DNA from: Amycolatopsis coloradensis
GTDB lineage: Bacteria; Actinomycetota; Actinomycetes; Mycobacteriales; Pseudonocardiaceae
Length of the DNA: 64,000 bases
Assembly (NCBI RefSeq): GCF_001953865.1
Contig: NZ_MQUQ01000006.1
Coordinates: 333,613-397,612 of the forward strand
Direction: 5' to 3'
The position numbers were made by a program, and so were the translations under genes. Below the pieces are notes generated by a model. The model did not search any database. It saw nothing but the letters and a program-made list of their open reading frames with translations, and was not told where the DNA came from. The first letter of the stretch is position 1. Each line of letters begins with the position of its first letter. Shown here one piece after another: positions 51,133 to 59,765 of this stretch.

Positions 51133-51918
51133 ATGGGTGAGAGCAGCGAGGTCCCGGCACTGCGCCGCGGTCTGGGCATCCTTCGCGCCCTCGCCGCCCG
51201 GCCGGGCCCGATGTCCGCCGCCGCGATCGCGCGCGAACTCGACCTCCCGCGTTCGACGACGTATCACCTGCTCGCCGAACTGGAAGCCGCCGGTTTCGTG
51301 GCGCACCTGCCCACCGAACGCCGGTACGGCCTCGGCATCGCCGCGTTCGAACTCGGCTCGGCCTACTTGAGGCACGACCCGCTGGAGAGGCTCGCGGTCC
51401 CGCTGCTGCGTAAACTCGCCGACAGGGTCGGCCATACCGCGCATCTCGGCGTGCTGCACGGCAACGAGTCGCTCTATCTGGTCAAAGAGCGACCCACGCG
51501 GCCGGAAACACTGGTCACCGAGGTCGGCGTCCGGCTACCCGGCCAGCTCACTGCCTCGGGCAGAGCGATTTTGCGGCACTTGCAGTCGCCGCACGTGCGT
51601 GCGCTCTTCCCTGCCGCGTCGGCGTTCGTCCTGCGCACCGGCCGCGGCCCGCACACCCTCGCCGAACTGCGGCGAACGCTGAACGCGGAGGGCAGGCTCG
51701 GCTGGGCGGTCGAAGACGGCCACGTCACCGAAGGATTCGCCTCGGTGGCCTGCCCGGTCTTCGACCACGGGGGCCGGCCGATGGCCGCGATCAGCGTGAC
51801 GCTGCGCCACCTCTGCCCAGGGGCGGAAGGCTGCGAGGAAACTTGGCCTGACCTCGCCGAAGCGGTCCGTCTGACCGCGGCCGAACTGACCACCCGGATC
51901 GGGGGTCAGGTGCGCTGA
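51133..51918 (+). CDS. IclR-family regulator, probable controller of hut
   Basis: ATG follows CAGGAGG. The 261 residues have the winged helix (ALRRGLGILRALAARPGPMS, AAAIARELDLPRSTTYHLLA) and an effector domain of the IclR type (GHTAHLGVLHGNESLYLVKE, LTASGRAILRHL, VEDGHVTEGFASVACPVFD). IclR proteins often sense pathway intermediates; urocanate or histidine are likely here because the gene is divergent from hutH. The last codons overlap a small gene on the opposite strand by 13 bp. Confidence 0.9.
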   Translation: MGESSEVPALRRGLGILRALAARPGPMSAAAIARELDLPRSTTYHLLAELEAAGFVAHLPTERRYGLGIAAFELGSAYLRHDPLERLAVPLLRKLADRVGHTAHLGVLHGNESLYLVKERPTRPETLVTEVGVRLPGQLTASGRAILRHLQSPHVRALFPAASAFVLRTGRGPHTLAELRRTLNAEGRLGWAVEDGHVTEGFASVACPVFDHGGRPMAAISVTLRHLCPGAEGCEETWPDLAEAVRLTAAELTTRIGGQVR

Positions 51919-52121
51919 GCGTGCTTCTTCTGGACTCCCTCGAGCCCGAGCATCGCCAGCAGTTCCGCACAGTCGAGAGCATCCGAAGCGTGCCCGGCGA
52001 CGGTTCGCGCGGCTCTGCCGTTCTGCAGGGTGAGGCGGACTTCTTCCTCCGCGCGCACCCCAGCCATCCGGCTCTGGTCTTCAGCGGGATCGGGACGACT
52101 GGAATGCCTAGCCCAGGTCAT
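51906..52121 (-). CDS. Small protein of 71 residues, conserved-looking
   Basis: ATG 52121 begins TWARHSSRPDPAEDQSRMAG, followed by a compact segment, VRAEEEVRLTLQNGRAARTV and AGHASDALDCAELLAMLGLE, then a basic tail. A GGTGG lies upstream. Codon use fits the genome, and the strand-plus-helix pattern suggests a folded domain. I do not recognise the family. It is convergent with the IclR gene, and decayed genes lie upstream of it. Confidence 0.55.
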   Translation of the reverse strand: MTWARHSSRPDPAEDQSRMAGVRAEEEVRLTLQNGRAARTVAGHASDALDCAELLAMLGLEGVQKKHAQRT

Positions 52122-52265
52122 CTGCCACCTTCTTCCGGCCCTCCGGCGACACGGGGTCGGTTCGAAAGAGGGCCATGGTCGGACACTCAGCATGACATCC
52201 CACCCCGCGGCAGTTCCCGGCGCGGGTGAACTGAGACAAAAATGATCTAGATTCGGCTACGCTCC

Positions 52266-52765
52266 GTGATCCAAAAGGGACTCGAATCGGGCATTGAACG
52301 GTGCACCCGTGTCGGGCATCGAATGCCCCGTCCCCGCCACGACGGCGCGGCTCGCGCTGGTCCTGTCCGCGATCGTGTCGGCGATGACTCGCACTCCGGC
52401 CGACGACCCTTCGGTGCTCACGAACATCGGGGATCGGCCGAGGCCAACACATCCAGCAGCAATTCCGTGTCACCGGAGGCCTCATCCCGGCCAGCGCACG
52501 AGCACCGCGCGCTACGTCGCCTGGTGGCAAAAGCCGGCGAGCGGAAAGAACGCCTTGAAGACCTCGTAAGGCTCCTCCGGCAGCCCAGCGAGGAGCTTCC
52601 GCAGCTCCACGCGCCGACGACCTCGCCACCCCGGATCACTTCGGTCCCGGGCGGCTCGACCACGGTGAGTGTCCGAACCACCTCAGGCCGTCGCACGGCC
52701 GCGAAGTCCTGCACGCCGTCCGGCGACTTCCCGCGCCCGGGCGATCCGGCGCGAACAGCATCCAC
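52266..52765 (-). pseudogene. Alpha/beta hydrolase remnant with several frameshifts
   Basis: Minus-strand pieces of one alpha/beta hydrolase appear in order but in different frames. DFAAVRRPEVVRTLTVVEPP and then VVGAW lie in one frame. ELRKLLAGLPEEPYEVFKAF and FPLAGFCHQAT lie in another, ending at a stop. PMFVSTEGSSAGVRVIADTI and AVVAGTGHSMPDTGAPFNAR lie in a third. GTGHSMPD is the usual place of the catalytic histidine. The N-terminal part with the nucleophile serine is absent. At least two frameshifts and one stop make it nonfunctional. Confidence 0.75.
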
Positions 52766-52774
52766 GTTTAGTCA

Positions 52775-53706
52775 AGGGCGCATGGCCCCGCCGTGCATCC
52801 CGGCCGCCGAGCAGCACACCGTGGACGAACACGATTCACGGTCCGGCCCCACACCGATGCACACGAAGCCGCATTCTCCGAGGCTGACCGCGGCCAAATA
52901 GTTCTGCCTATGCCCGTAGGTGCATGGTGTTTTTTTCCGGTGGGGTCGAGGTAGGCGGGGGCGATGAATTCCGGTAGTCCGTCGAGGGCGATCCGGACTT
53001 TCCATTCGCTTTTATGGATCAACCGATCCCCATAACGCTCACCCTTGCTACAGGAGTCCCGGACACTGTCCACGGCCTTGTGCGACTTGGCCGGCGGATC
53101 AAGATCGGACTTCAACCGCGCATACGTTTCCAGATCCAACGTCCCCGCGAACCCCAGCGTGCCATCACGATGCTTGATGAACCGCAACTCCGGACGGGCA
53201 TCTTTCGGGCCTTCGTCACGGGGCTCTTTACCGTCGGGATCCATCATCTTCAGCATCCGCCGCCCGGCTTTCATGATCTCCTTCAGCCCGGCCCGGCGAG
53301 CCAGATCAACCAGGATCTTCTCCTCTGCCCGCACGTCATCCTCGGGAACAAAGGAGGGCACCTGAGCGAGAGCGCCGATGATCGCGCCAATCTGACCATC
53401 ACCGATCGCATCCTCCGCCGCAGCCTCCGCGGTCAACGGCGGCACCACATCCCCACCGATAACCACCCCGGGATGCAACGCCAGTGCCCGATCAGCACGA
53501 GCCGAAGCTTCCTTCTCCGACACGGTGAAATCCTGAAAATCAACCCCCATCAACGTCGAATGCCCCGTACAGCCACGGACCCCGCGGGAATTCGACTCCG
53601 CCAGAATCGCGTACTGCTCCGCATCCAACCGGCGCTTCAATACCTCGATTTCCTGCTTACGGACATGCAACGTCGCCGTATAAGCACGCCACCACTCGGT
53701 GCACAC
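52775..53706 (-). pseudogene. DUF222/HNH endonuclease (13E12-type) remnant
   Basis: The first 200 residues are a normal-looking DUF222 domain (LKRRLDAEQYAILAESNSRG, VRGCTGHSTLMGVDFQDFTV, RADRALALHPGVVIGGDVVP, TLGFAGTLDLETYARLKSDL). After SKGERYGD the protein jumps straight to LIHKSEWKVRIALDGLPEFI and APAYLDP, which in relatives come after the HNH core. About 100-120 residues with the metal-binding His-Asn-His are missing. A run of seven T at 52930-52936 lies where the C-terminal frame becomes unfamiliar. Base composition is lower in GC than its neighbours. It cannot be an active nuclease. Confidence 0.8.
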
Positions 53707-54043
53707 TCGCCGAGAACTGTTTCGCTGGCCACGTGATCAACGCTACACCTGTTCGAGCACCTGTGCTATCAAGATTTACGTAGCGATCCCGAAGAAAGCG
53801 AAGCACGCGAAGCACCTTTTAAGAATGTCCGGTCAGCGAAGATCGCTTCAGTACTTCGCAACATAAAACCCACAATCACCACAACGGCCGCGGAGAGCGC
53901 CTGTCGAGTGCGCTCCTCGCCAAGGAGAGCAGCCCTTCGACCTCCTCGCCCGGTAACTGCGAACCGAGTACCGGGGACCTCGACGCCGGCTCGATCTGAA
54001 GCAAGAGCGAGCCCACAGTCCGTTCAGCCGGAGCGCACACGAA
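53707..54043. other. Gene-free stretch between the nuclease remnant and ssrA terminator
   Basis: This stretch of about 340 bp is locally AT-rich at 53760-53880 and shows no convincing protein, tRNA or palindrome. Short open frames here have no ribosome sites. With the two remnants beside it, it looks like decayed DNA next to the 3' side of ssrA. Confidence 0.5.
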
Positions 54044-54077
54044 GAAGCGGCCCTACCCCGAGGGGCAGAGCCGCTTC
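54044..54077 (-). terminator. ssrA terminator
   Basis: On the minus strand GAAGCGGC pairs with GCCGCTTC, enclosing a second C/G-rich stem, and TTC follows. It starts 10 nt beyond the mature tmRNA 3' end, the expected position. Confidence 0.8.
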
Positions 54078-54087
54078 CGTCGACCAG

Positions 54088-54457
54088 TGGAGGTGCCGGG
54101 AATTGAACCCGGGTCCTCTGGCGTATCACCAGGACTTCTCCGTGCGCAGTCCGCTATGTCTCTACTTGGCCCCTTCAGTCACGCGAACAAGCTGAAGTGA
54201 CGAGCCCAGCCACTGTTTGATTCCCAACCACACCCCGTAGCCGAGTGTGGCGGTAAGCCTCCTAGCTGATGCCGGTGACCGGGTCGGAGGCGACCCCGGA
54301 CCGACAGAGTTGCTCTACTGCTTAGGCAGCAAGAGCGAACTCGCGCTGGCTCTTAGGCTCGGCGCTTATTGGTTTGCGATGACGCTTACGGTGGTCTCTC
54401 GCCTGCACCGGCACGCTTCTCCTGATTCAACGTCCAAAGTCGAAACCGTTCACCCCC
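54088..54457 (-). ncRNA. ssrA: tmRNA (ssrA)
   Basis: The RNA is about 370 nt. The 5' end GGGGGTGAACGGTTTCGACT pairs through GGGGGTG with CACCTCC at the 3' end to form the tRNA-like acceptor stem. The T arm is CCCGGGTTCAATTCCCGG. CCA is not encoded. The tag reading frame is 54322-54363, resuming at GCC and giving AEPKSQREFALAA before TAA. This parallels the mycobacterial tag, which also ends ALAA. The RNA rescues stalled ribosomes and marks the nascent protein for proteolysis. Its protein partner gene smpB is at 59762-60244 on the same strand. Ends were set by pairing and may be off by a base or two. Confidence 0.95.
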
Positions 54458-54508
54458 TTGATGGGACACAACCTGTACAGCATAACGCGGACGGCAACCC
54501 GGTTAATC

Positions 54509-54537
54509 CTCGCGGTGGGGCTAGCCCCACCTGCGAG
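54509..54537. terminator. GC-rich palindrome upstream of ssrA
   Basis: GGTGGGGCTAGCCCCACC (54514-54531) is a perfect 18-bp palindrome, extended by CTCGC/GCGAG with one bulge. It lies between the ssrA promoter and the rightward sensor gene, where it may insulate the two units or act as an operator. Confidence 0.5.
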
Positions 54538-54613
54538 ATGCCCGCGGGCACCATGTCACCGGCCCGCTCCGGCAGGCGATGCTTGTCTCCTCGAACCAGA
54601 GAGGGGCACGACC

Positions 54614-55297
54614 ATGAGTTCGCTAGCGGCCGAGCGGGAGCTGAGCAGGTCCGATCCGTCCTTCGGCGGCTCGCTGGTCTACCTGCTGATGAACCTGCCG
54701 ATGGGCATCCTCGCGTTCACCCTCCTGATGTCGTTCGTCTGGCTGGGCATCGGTACGGCGGTCGTCTGGATCGGGTTGCCGATCCTCGCGCTGGTGATCC
54801 TGTCGGTCCGCGGGGCGGCCCGGATGGAGCGCGCCAGGGTGTACGCGCTGCTCGACCGCTACATCGACCTGCCGTACCTCCCGTTGCCCGTCGGCGGCCA
54901 GTCCGTGCGCTGGAAGGCGCGGCTGAAGGACCGTTCGACCTGGCGCGACCTCGGCTACTTCTTCCTCTTGTTCCCGGTCGGGATCGTCGAGTTCGTGTTG
55001 GTCACGGTGTTCTGGTCGACCAGTCTCGGCCTCGCGGGCCTGCCGATCTACTACCGCTTCCTCCCGGGCGGCGAGTACCGCTTCCCGAACTACGACGTCC
55101 CGTGGTTCACCGTCGACTCGACGGTCTCGGCGCTGCCGTGGGCCGCTCTCGGGGTGCTGTGCATCGCTCTCTCGGTAGCGTTGACGAAAGCGCTGGCCGG
55201 CACGCATGCCCGGCTGGCGACGGCGTTGCTCGGGCCCACCCACGCCCAGCGCCGCCGTCTCGAGGACTCTTGGGGCGAGAGCACGGTGACCGGATGA
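54614..55297 (+). CDS. Stand-alone sensor-domain membrane protein
   Basis: The 227 residues have four transmembrane helices in two pairs (about 19-60 and 110-150, with a last one near 180-205). FGGSLVYLLMNLPMGILAFT and KDRSTWRDLGYFFLLFPVGI are typical of the actinobacterial putative sensor domain found at the N terminus of histidine kinases. The next gene, a kinase, has the same pattern (TDATTWRDLAYLMLAFPLAC), so this is a duplicated sensor without kinase. It overlaps that kinase by 4 nt (ATGA). Confidence 0.85.
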   Translation: MSSLAAERELSRSDPSFGGSLVYLLMNLPMGILAFTLLMSFVWLGIGTAVVWIGLPILALVILSVRGAARMERARVYALLDRYIDLPYLPLPVGGQSVRWKARLKDRSTWRDLGYFFLLFPVGIVEFVLVTVFWSTSLGLAGLPIYYRFLPGGEYRFPNYDVPWFTVDSTVSALPWAALGVLCIALSVALTKALAGTHARLATALLGPTHAQRRRLEDSWGESTVTG

Positions 55298-56433
55298 CGA
55301 TCGACCAGCAGGTACAGCACGTGGAGATTCCGCGACCGCGGCCACTGAAGTCGATCGTCTACATGATCGTCAGCTTCTTCTTCCGGATTCTCCAGTTCGT
55401 TTTGATCGTCACGGGCCTCGCCGTCGGGATCGCGACCGTGGTGGTGTGGATCGGCTTCCCGATCCTCATGGCCACGACCAACTTCATCCGCTGGTCCGCC
55501 GACCGCGAACGCGGCTGGGCGCGGAAGATGCTCGGCACACCGCTGGAACCGGTCGAGCGGCTCCCCCTGGAGGGCTTGACGCTGGTCAAACGCTGGCTGA
55601 CCCGGCTGACCGACGCGACGACCTGGCGCGACCTCGCCTACCTGATGCTCGCGTTCCCGCTGGCCTGCGTGGAACTCCCGATCGCGCTCGCGTCCATCGT
55701 GCTGCTGCCGATGGCGATCTGGGTGACCCCGTGGCTCGCCTGGCTGCACGGCAACCTGGCGTTCACCTTCCTCGGCCCCAACCGCACTCAGCGGCTGGAG
55801 CAGAAGGCGGAGCACCTGCAAGCGTCACGGGCCCGCGGTGTCGACGCGGCCGAGGCCGAACGCCGCCGCATCGAGCGTGACCTGCACGACGGCGCTCAGC
55901 AGCGCCTGGTCGCCGTCGCGATGAGCCTCGGCCGCGCGAAGTCGAAGTTCGACCAGGACCCGGACGCCGTACGTGAGCTGATCGACGAAGCGCACCTGGA
56001 CGCCAAGCTCGCGGTGTCGGAACTGCGTGATCTCGCCCGGGGCATCTACCCGGCCGTGCTCGGCGACCGCGGCCTCGACGCCGCGCTGTCCGCGCAGGCC
56101 GCGAAGTCCCCGATCCACGTCGATGTCCAGGTGGACGTCGAACCGCGGCCGCCGGCGGCGGTCGAGACGACGGCGTACTTCATCGTCGGCGAGACACTGA
56201 CCAACATCGCGAAGCACTCCGGAGCGACCGAAGCGGGCGTGAAGGTGTGGCGCACGGACTCGATGGTGATCGTCGAGATCACCGACAACGGGCACGGCGG
56301 CGCCGAGGTCCGGCCTGGCGGCGGCCTCGCCGGGCTCGCCGACCGGGCGGCCACGATCGACGGCGTGATCACCGTCGTCAGCCCGCCCGGTGGCCCGACG
56401 GTGATTCGCGCGGACCTGCCGTGTCAATGGTGA
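55294..56433 (+). CDS. Sensor histidine kinase
   Basis: The 379 residues start with a four-helix sensor domain (residues 20-160). The dimerisation helix carries His198 in RRIERDLHDGAQQRLVAVAM, and the ATPase domain shows YFIVGETLTNIAKHSGATEA (N box) and GGGLAGLADRAATIDGVI (G box). This is the HisKA_3/NarX group. It is preceded by a stand-alone copy of its sensor domain and followed after 52 bp by its response regulator. The signal is unknown; the absence of a large extracytoplasmic domain suggests a membrane-borne cue. Confidence 0.9.
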   Translation: MTIDQQVQHVEIPRPRPLKSIVYMIVSFFFRILQFVLIVTGLAVGIATVVVWIGFPILMATTNFIRWSADRERGWARKMLGTPLEPVERLPLEGLTLVKRWLTRLTDATTWRDLAYLMLAFPLACVELPIALASIVLLPMAIWVTPWLAWLHGNLAFTFLGPNRTQRLEQKAEHLQASRARGVDAAEAERRRIERDLHDGAQQRLVAVAMSLGRAKSKFDQDPDAVRELIDEAHLDAKLAVSELRDLARGIYPAVLGDRGLDAALSAQAAKSPIHVDVQVDVEPRPPAAVETTAYFIVGETLTNIAKHSGATEAGVKVWRTDSMVIVEITDNGHGGAEVRPGGGLAGLADRAATIDGVITVVSPPGGPTVIRADLPCQW

Positions 56434-56439
56434 TCAGCT

Positions 56440-56471
56440 CGTGAGTGAATAGGCTCCGCCATTCACTCACG
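56440..56471 (+). terminator. Hairpin between kinase and response regulator genes
   Basis: CGTGAGTGAAT (56440-56450) pairs with ATTCACTCACG (56461-56471) around a 10-nt loop. It precedes the regulator start by 14 nt, so it may lower readthrough or sit in the regulator's own leader. Confidence 0.55.
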
Positions 56472-56485
56472 AAGCTGGGGGCAGC

Positions 56486-57127
56486 ATGCGGGTTGTCATC
56501 GCCGAAGACGCGGTTCTGTTGCGCGAGGGGGTGATCCGTCTGCTCGCCGACGAGGACATCGAGACCGTCGCGGCCGTGGACAACGGCGACGACCTGCTGG
56601 GCGCGGTCAAGGAGCACCGGCCGGACCTCGCGATCGTCGACGTGCGGATGCCGCCCACCTTCACCGACGAGGGCCTGCGCGCGGCCCTGGGTGCCCGTGA
56701 GGCTGTCCCAGGGTTGCCCGTCCTGGTGCTTTCCCAGTACGTCGAAGAGAGCTACGCCGTGGAGCTGCTGTCCGGCGGCGCGGGCGGAGTCGGCTACCTG
56801 CTCAAGGAACGCGTCGCGGACGTCGGGGACTTCCTCGACGCGGTCAAGCGGGTCGCCGGCGGCGGGACGGCCATCGACCCGGACGTCATCGCCCAGCTGA
56901 TGGCACGAGGCCGCAAGAACCCCCTCGACGCCCTCACGGCCCGCGAGTCCGAGGTGCTGGGGCTGATGGCGCAAGGCCTGTCGAACACCGCGATCGCGAA
57001 CTCGCTCGTCGTCTCGCACGGTGCCGTCGAGAAGCACATCGGCAACATCTTCTCGAAGCTCGGCCTGGAAGCGAGTTCGGTGGAGCACCGCCGCGTCCGC
57101 GCGGTGCTCACTTACTTAGGACGCTGA
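56486..57127 (+). CDS. NarL/LuxR-family response regulator
   Basis: The 213 residues begin RVVIAEDAVLLREGVIRLLA, with phospho-acceptor Asp52 in LAIVDVRMPP and Lys in GYLLKERVAD. The output domain contains LTARESEVLGLMAQGLSNTA and VVSHGAVEKHIGNIFSKLGL. It is the partner of the kinase upstream, from which it is separated by a hairpin. Targets are unknown. Confidence 0.9.
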   Translation: MRVVIAEDAVLLREGVIRLLADEDIETVAAVDNGDDLLGAVKEHRPDLAIVDVRMPPTFTDEGLRAALGAREAVPGLPVLVLSQYVEESYAVELLSGGAGGVGYLLKERVADVGDFLDAVKRVAGGGTAIDPDVIAQLMARGRKNPLDALTARESEVLGLMAQGLSNTAIANSLVVSHGAVEKHIGNIFSKLGLEASSVEHRRVRAVLTYLGR

Positions 57128-57208
57128 AGTAGCTCTTGGTGGCGAAGCCGTCACTCACCTAACATGGGCAGACTGTTGGTGAGAGACGAGCCGAACCGAG
57201 GAGGACCC

Positions 57209-57460
57209 ATGACCGACAGGCCCTCCCACAACGTCCGCTTCTTCGGCGGGCCTCTCGACGGGCGTGTCCAGGAACTCGGTGACACCGAGCCGATCGCGGG
57301 CACCGTGCTCAAACACGTCCATCTGCACGACGGGCCGAAGATCGAGACCCGGTACGAACTCGGCCTCGCCGAGGACGACCGCTGGGAGTTCCGGCTGTGC
57401 TCCGCCCCGGTCCCGGAACCCGCGCCGCGGCCGGAGCCCGAAACCGACGGTGTGGGGTAG
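57209..57460 (+). CDS. Small soluble protein of 83 residues
   Basis: ATG follows GAGGAGG, a strong site; an in-frame ATG 45 nt upstream lacks one. The protein begins NVRFFGGPLDGRVQELGDTE and ends in a Pro/Glu-rich tail (SAPVPEPAPRPEPETDGVG). FFGGPLDG is a motif seen in small actinobacterial and phage proteins of unknown function. No catalytic residues are evident. Confidence 0.75.
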   Translation: MTDRPSHNVRFFGGPLDGRVQELGDTEPIAGTVLKHVHLHDGPKIETRYELGLAEDDRWEFRLCSAPVPEPAPRPEPETDGVG

Positions 57461-57553
57461 GGAAAACTCCACCTCCGGAGGACGAAAACCGGAAGATCGA
57501 TACGGCGGCCCGCACCGCTGTTTTGGCAGCCCTGAAGCACCAGGCTCTTTTCC

Positions 57554-58879
57554 ATGCACACGAGCCAGAAACAGGGCCGGGACAGGTTCCTGGACATCGT
57601 CCGAGCGGTCGCGATCCTCGCGGTCGTCGTTCAGCACTGGGGAATGCCGGTGCTCTCCTACGCCGACGGCCACCTCTCCACCGGGAACGCGCTCGCGACG
57701 CCTGGCTGGTGGGCTTTGACCTGGCTTTCGCAAGTGATGCCCTTGGTTTTCTTCGCCGGTGGCGCGGCGAACCTGATCTCCTTGGGCCGCGCGGAAAGTT
57801 CGCGTTCCTGGCTCGCGGGCCGCCTCAAGCGGCTGATGATCCCGGTGCTGCCGCTCGTGGCCGTCTGGCTCTTCGTCCCGGACATCCTGCGCGGGATGGG
57901 CATTCCCGAGCAGCCGCTGCAGGTCGGCGGCGCGATCGCCGCCCAGCTGCTGTGGTTCCTTGCCGTGTACGTGCTCACCGTGCTGCTCACGCCGACGCTG
58001 GCCGCGGCACACCGTCGCTGGGGCCTCAAAGTCCCGCTCGTGATGCTCGCCGCCGCCGTCCTCGTCGACGTCGCCCGCTTCAACGACCTCGGCCTGATCG
58101 GGTTCGCGAACGCCGTCTTCGTCTGGATGGCCGTGCACCAGCTCGGTTTCCACTACACGCAGGGCCGTCTCGGCTCACTGAGCCGCAACGCCGCGCTGGG
58201 CATGTCCGCCGCCGGTTTCGGCATCACCGCGCTGATGGTCGCCTTCGGGCCCTACCCCGCCAGCATGATCGGCATGCCGGGCGCCCCGGTGTCGAACATG
58301 AGCCCGCCGACCGTGCTGCTGGCCTTCCTCGCGATCGGCCAGATCGGCCTCCTGCTGGCCTTCAAACCGCAGCTGAACGCTTTGGTCGCCCGCCCGAACC
58401 TCGACGCCGCCTTGAAGTGGATCGGCCCACGGTTCATGAGTGTCTACTTGTGGCACATGCCTGCCCTGATCGTCGTCTCCGGCGTCGCGGTCTACGGCCT
58501 GGGTTACGAGACTCCCGAACCGGGTTCCGTGCTGTGGCTGACGATGGTCCCGGCCTGGCTCGGCGCCTGTGGACTGGTGCTCCTCGGTCTCTTGCGGCTC
58601 TTCGCCCGCTTCGAAACGCAAAGCTCCGGCCCGGCATCGACCGCGCACACACCTCAACTCGTCGTCGCCGGCCTGGCTATCGCCGGTGGCCTGCTGGGAC
58701 TGGCCGCGCACGGTTTCGCCCCGCTGAGCGACGGGATCACGCAGGGCCCGGTGCCGTGGGTGGCGCTGGCGACGGGTGGATTCGTCTTGGCCGGTAAGCA
58801 GATCTCGATCTCGGACCTGGGGACGCGGCTGCTCGGCCGCGCGCTCTCGGTCACCGAGTCGGCGCAGCTCAAACGCTGA
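57554..58879 (+). CDS. Acyltransferase family 3 membrane protein
   Basis: The 441 residues have about ten transmembrane helices. RDRFLDIVRAVAILAVVVQH carries the family's N-terminal D-x-R and catalytic-type His; VMPLVFFAGGAANLISL is the conserved second helix region; and FMSVYLWHMPALIVVSGVAV the late YLWH motif. It should transfer an acyl group to a cell-surface glycan, lipid or antibiotic at the membrane. No biosynthetic genes adjoin to name a substrate. The ribosome site is weak. The stop overlaps the convergent amidohydrolase by 11 bp. Confidence 0.85.
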   Translation: MHTSQKQGRDRFLDIVRAVAILAVVVQHWGMPVLSYADGHLSTGNALATPGWWALTWLSQVMPLVFFAGGAANLISLGRAESSRSWLAGRLKRLMIPVLPLVAVWLFVPDILRGMGIPEQPLQVGGAIAAQLLWFLAVYVLTVLLTPTLAAAHRRWGLKVPLVMLAAAVLVDVARFNDLGLIGFANAVFVWMAVHQLGFHYTQGRLGSLSRNAALGMSAAGFGITALMVAFGPYPASMIGMPGAPVSNMSPPTVLLAFLAIGQIGLLLAFKPQLNALVARPNLDAALKWIGPRFMSVYLWHMPALIVVSGVAVYGLGYETPEPGSVLWLTMVPAWLGACGLVLLGLLRLFARFETQSSGPASTAHTPQLVVAGLAIAGGLLGLAAHGFAPLSDGITQGPVPWVALATGGFVLAGKQISISDLGTRLLGRALSVTESAQLKR

Positions 58880-59765
58880 GCAGTTTCGCGGGAGTGTCGT
58901 GCAGCACCGCCCGCAGGAACGGCTCACCCAGGCGATCGTCGGCCGCCCAGCCGGCGATCGCCTGCAACTGCGTGGCGTAGGAGTACGGGATGTTGGGGAA
59001 GTCGGTGCCGAGCACGACGCGGTCGGGGAACTCGGCCAGCAGGTCCGTCCAGTCCGGTGGGAGCGGGTTACCGCGCCGGGTGAACTCCACCCCGACCATC
59101 GTGGTGTCGAGGTGCACACGCGGATACTTCCTGGCCAGCTCGAACGCGAAGTCGATCTCGGGCATCCCGGCGTGGGCGAGCACCAGGGTCAGGTTCGGAT
59201 GCCGCACCAGGATCTCTTCGAACAACCGTAGCCCGGTGTAAGCACCCTTCAACGGTCCGTGTCCACAGTGGACGACCGCCGGGACACCCGCGTCCGCCAG
59301 TGCGCCCCAGACGCCGTCCAGCAGTGCGTCACGCGGGTCGTAGGCGCCGACCTGGACGTGCGCCTTGAAACAGCGGGCGCCCGCGCGCAGCGCGCCGTCC
59401 ACAACGGACAGCGCCGACGGCTCCGGGTAGAACGTGCCCGTCGGCACGGCGTCCGGGACGCGCTCGGCGAACTCCAGCGCCCAGGACGTCAGCCATTCGG
59501 CCATCCCGGGCTTGTGCGGATAGACCAGCGGCGCGAACTTGCGCACGCCGAACGAGCGCAGGGTTTCGATCCGCTTTTCTTCCGACGTGCGGTAGTACAC
59601 CGGCCAGGCCATGCCGTAGTGCTCCTCGGCCTGATCGAAATAGGCCCACACCTTGTCCATCACCGGCTTCGGCAGGAAGTGCAGGTGAAGGTCCACGAGC
59701 CCGTCGATGCCCAGCGCCGCGATCCAGCCCGGGATCTCGGCGTCGGAGGCGGGGCCGTGGATCAA
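58869..59765 (-). CDS. Amidohydrolase-2 (ACMSD/TIM-barrel) family protein
   Basis: The 298 residues contain [20 protein letters not shown] (metal HxH), [48 protein letters not shown] (metal His) and [15 protein letters not shown] (Asp). This is the amidohydrolase_2 group of metal-dependent hydrolases and decarboxylases. The substrate is unknown. The start overlaps smpB's stop by 4 nt, so it is cotranslated with the tmRNA partner gene although no functional link is evident. Confidence 0.87.
   Translation of the reverse strand: MIHGPASDAEIPGWIAALGIDGLVDLHLHFLPKPVMDKVWAYFDQAEEHYGMAWPVYYRTSEEKRIETLRSFGVRKFAPLVYPHKPGMAEWLTSWALEFAERVPDAVPTGTFYPEPSALSVVDGALRAGARCFKAHVQVGAYDPRDALLDGVWGALADAGVPAVVHCGHGPLKGAYTGLRLFEEILVRHPNLTLVLAHAGMPEIDFAFELARKYPRVHLDTTMVGVEFTRRGNPLPPDWTDLLAEFPDRVVLGTDFPNIPYSYATQLQAIAGWAADDRLGEPFLRAVLHDTPAKLLSV

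Noticed and set aside
52226..54087. Intact integrative element with attachment sites
   Set aside because: No integrase, excisionase or duplicated ssrA 3' end could be found; only remnants remain.
54247..54613. N-terminal extension of the sensor protein
   Set aside because: This stretch is the tmRNA gene and its promoter on the other strand; the sensor starts at ATG 54614.
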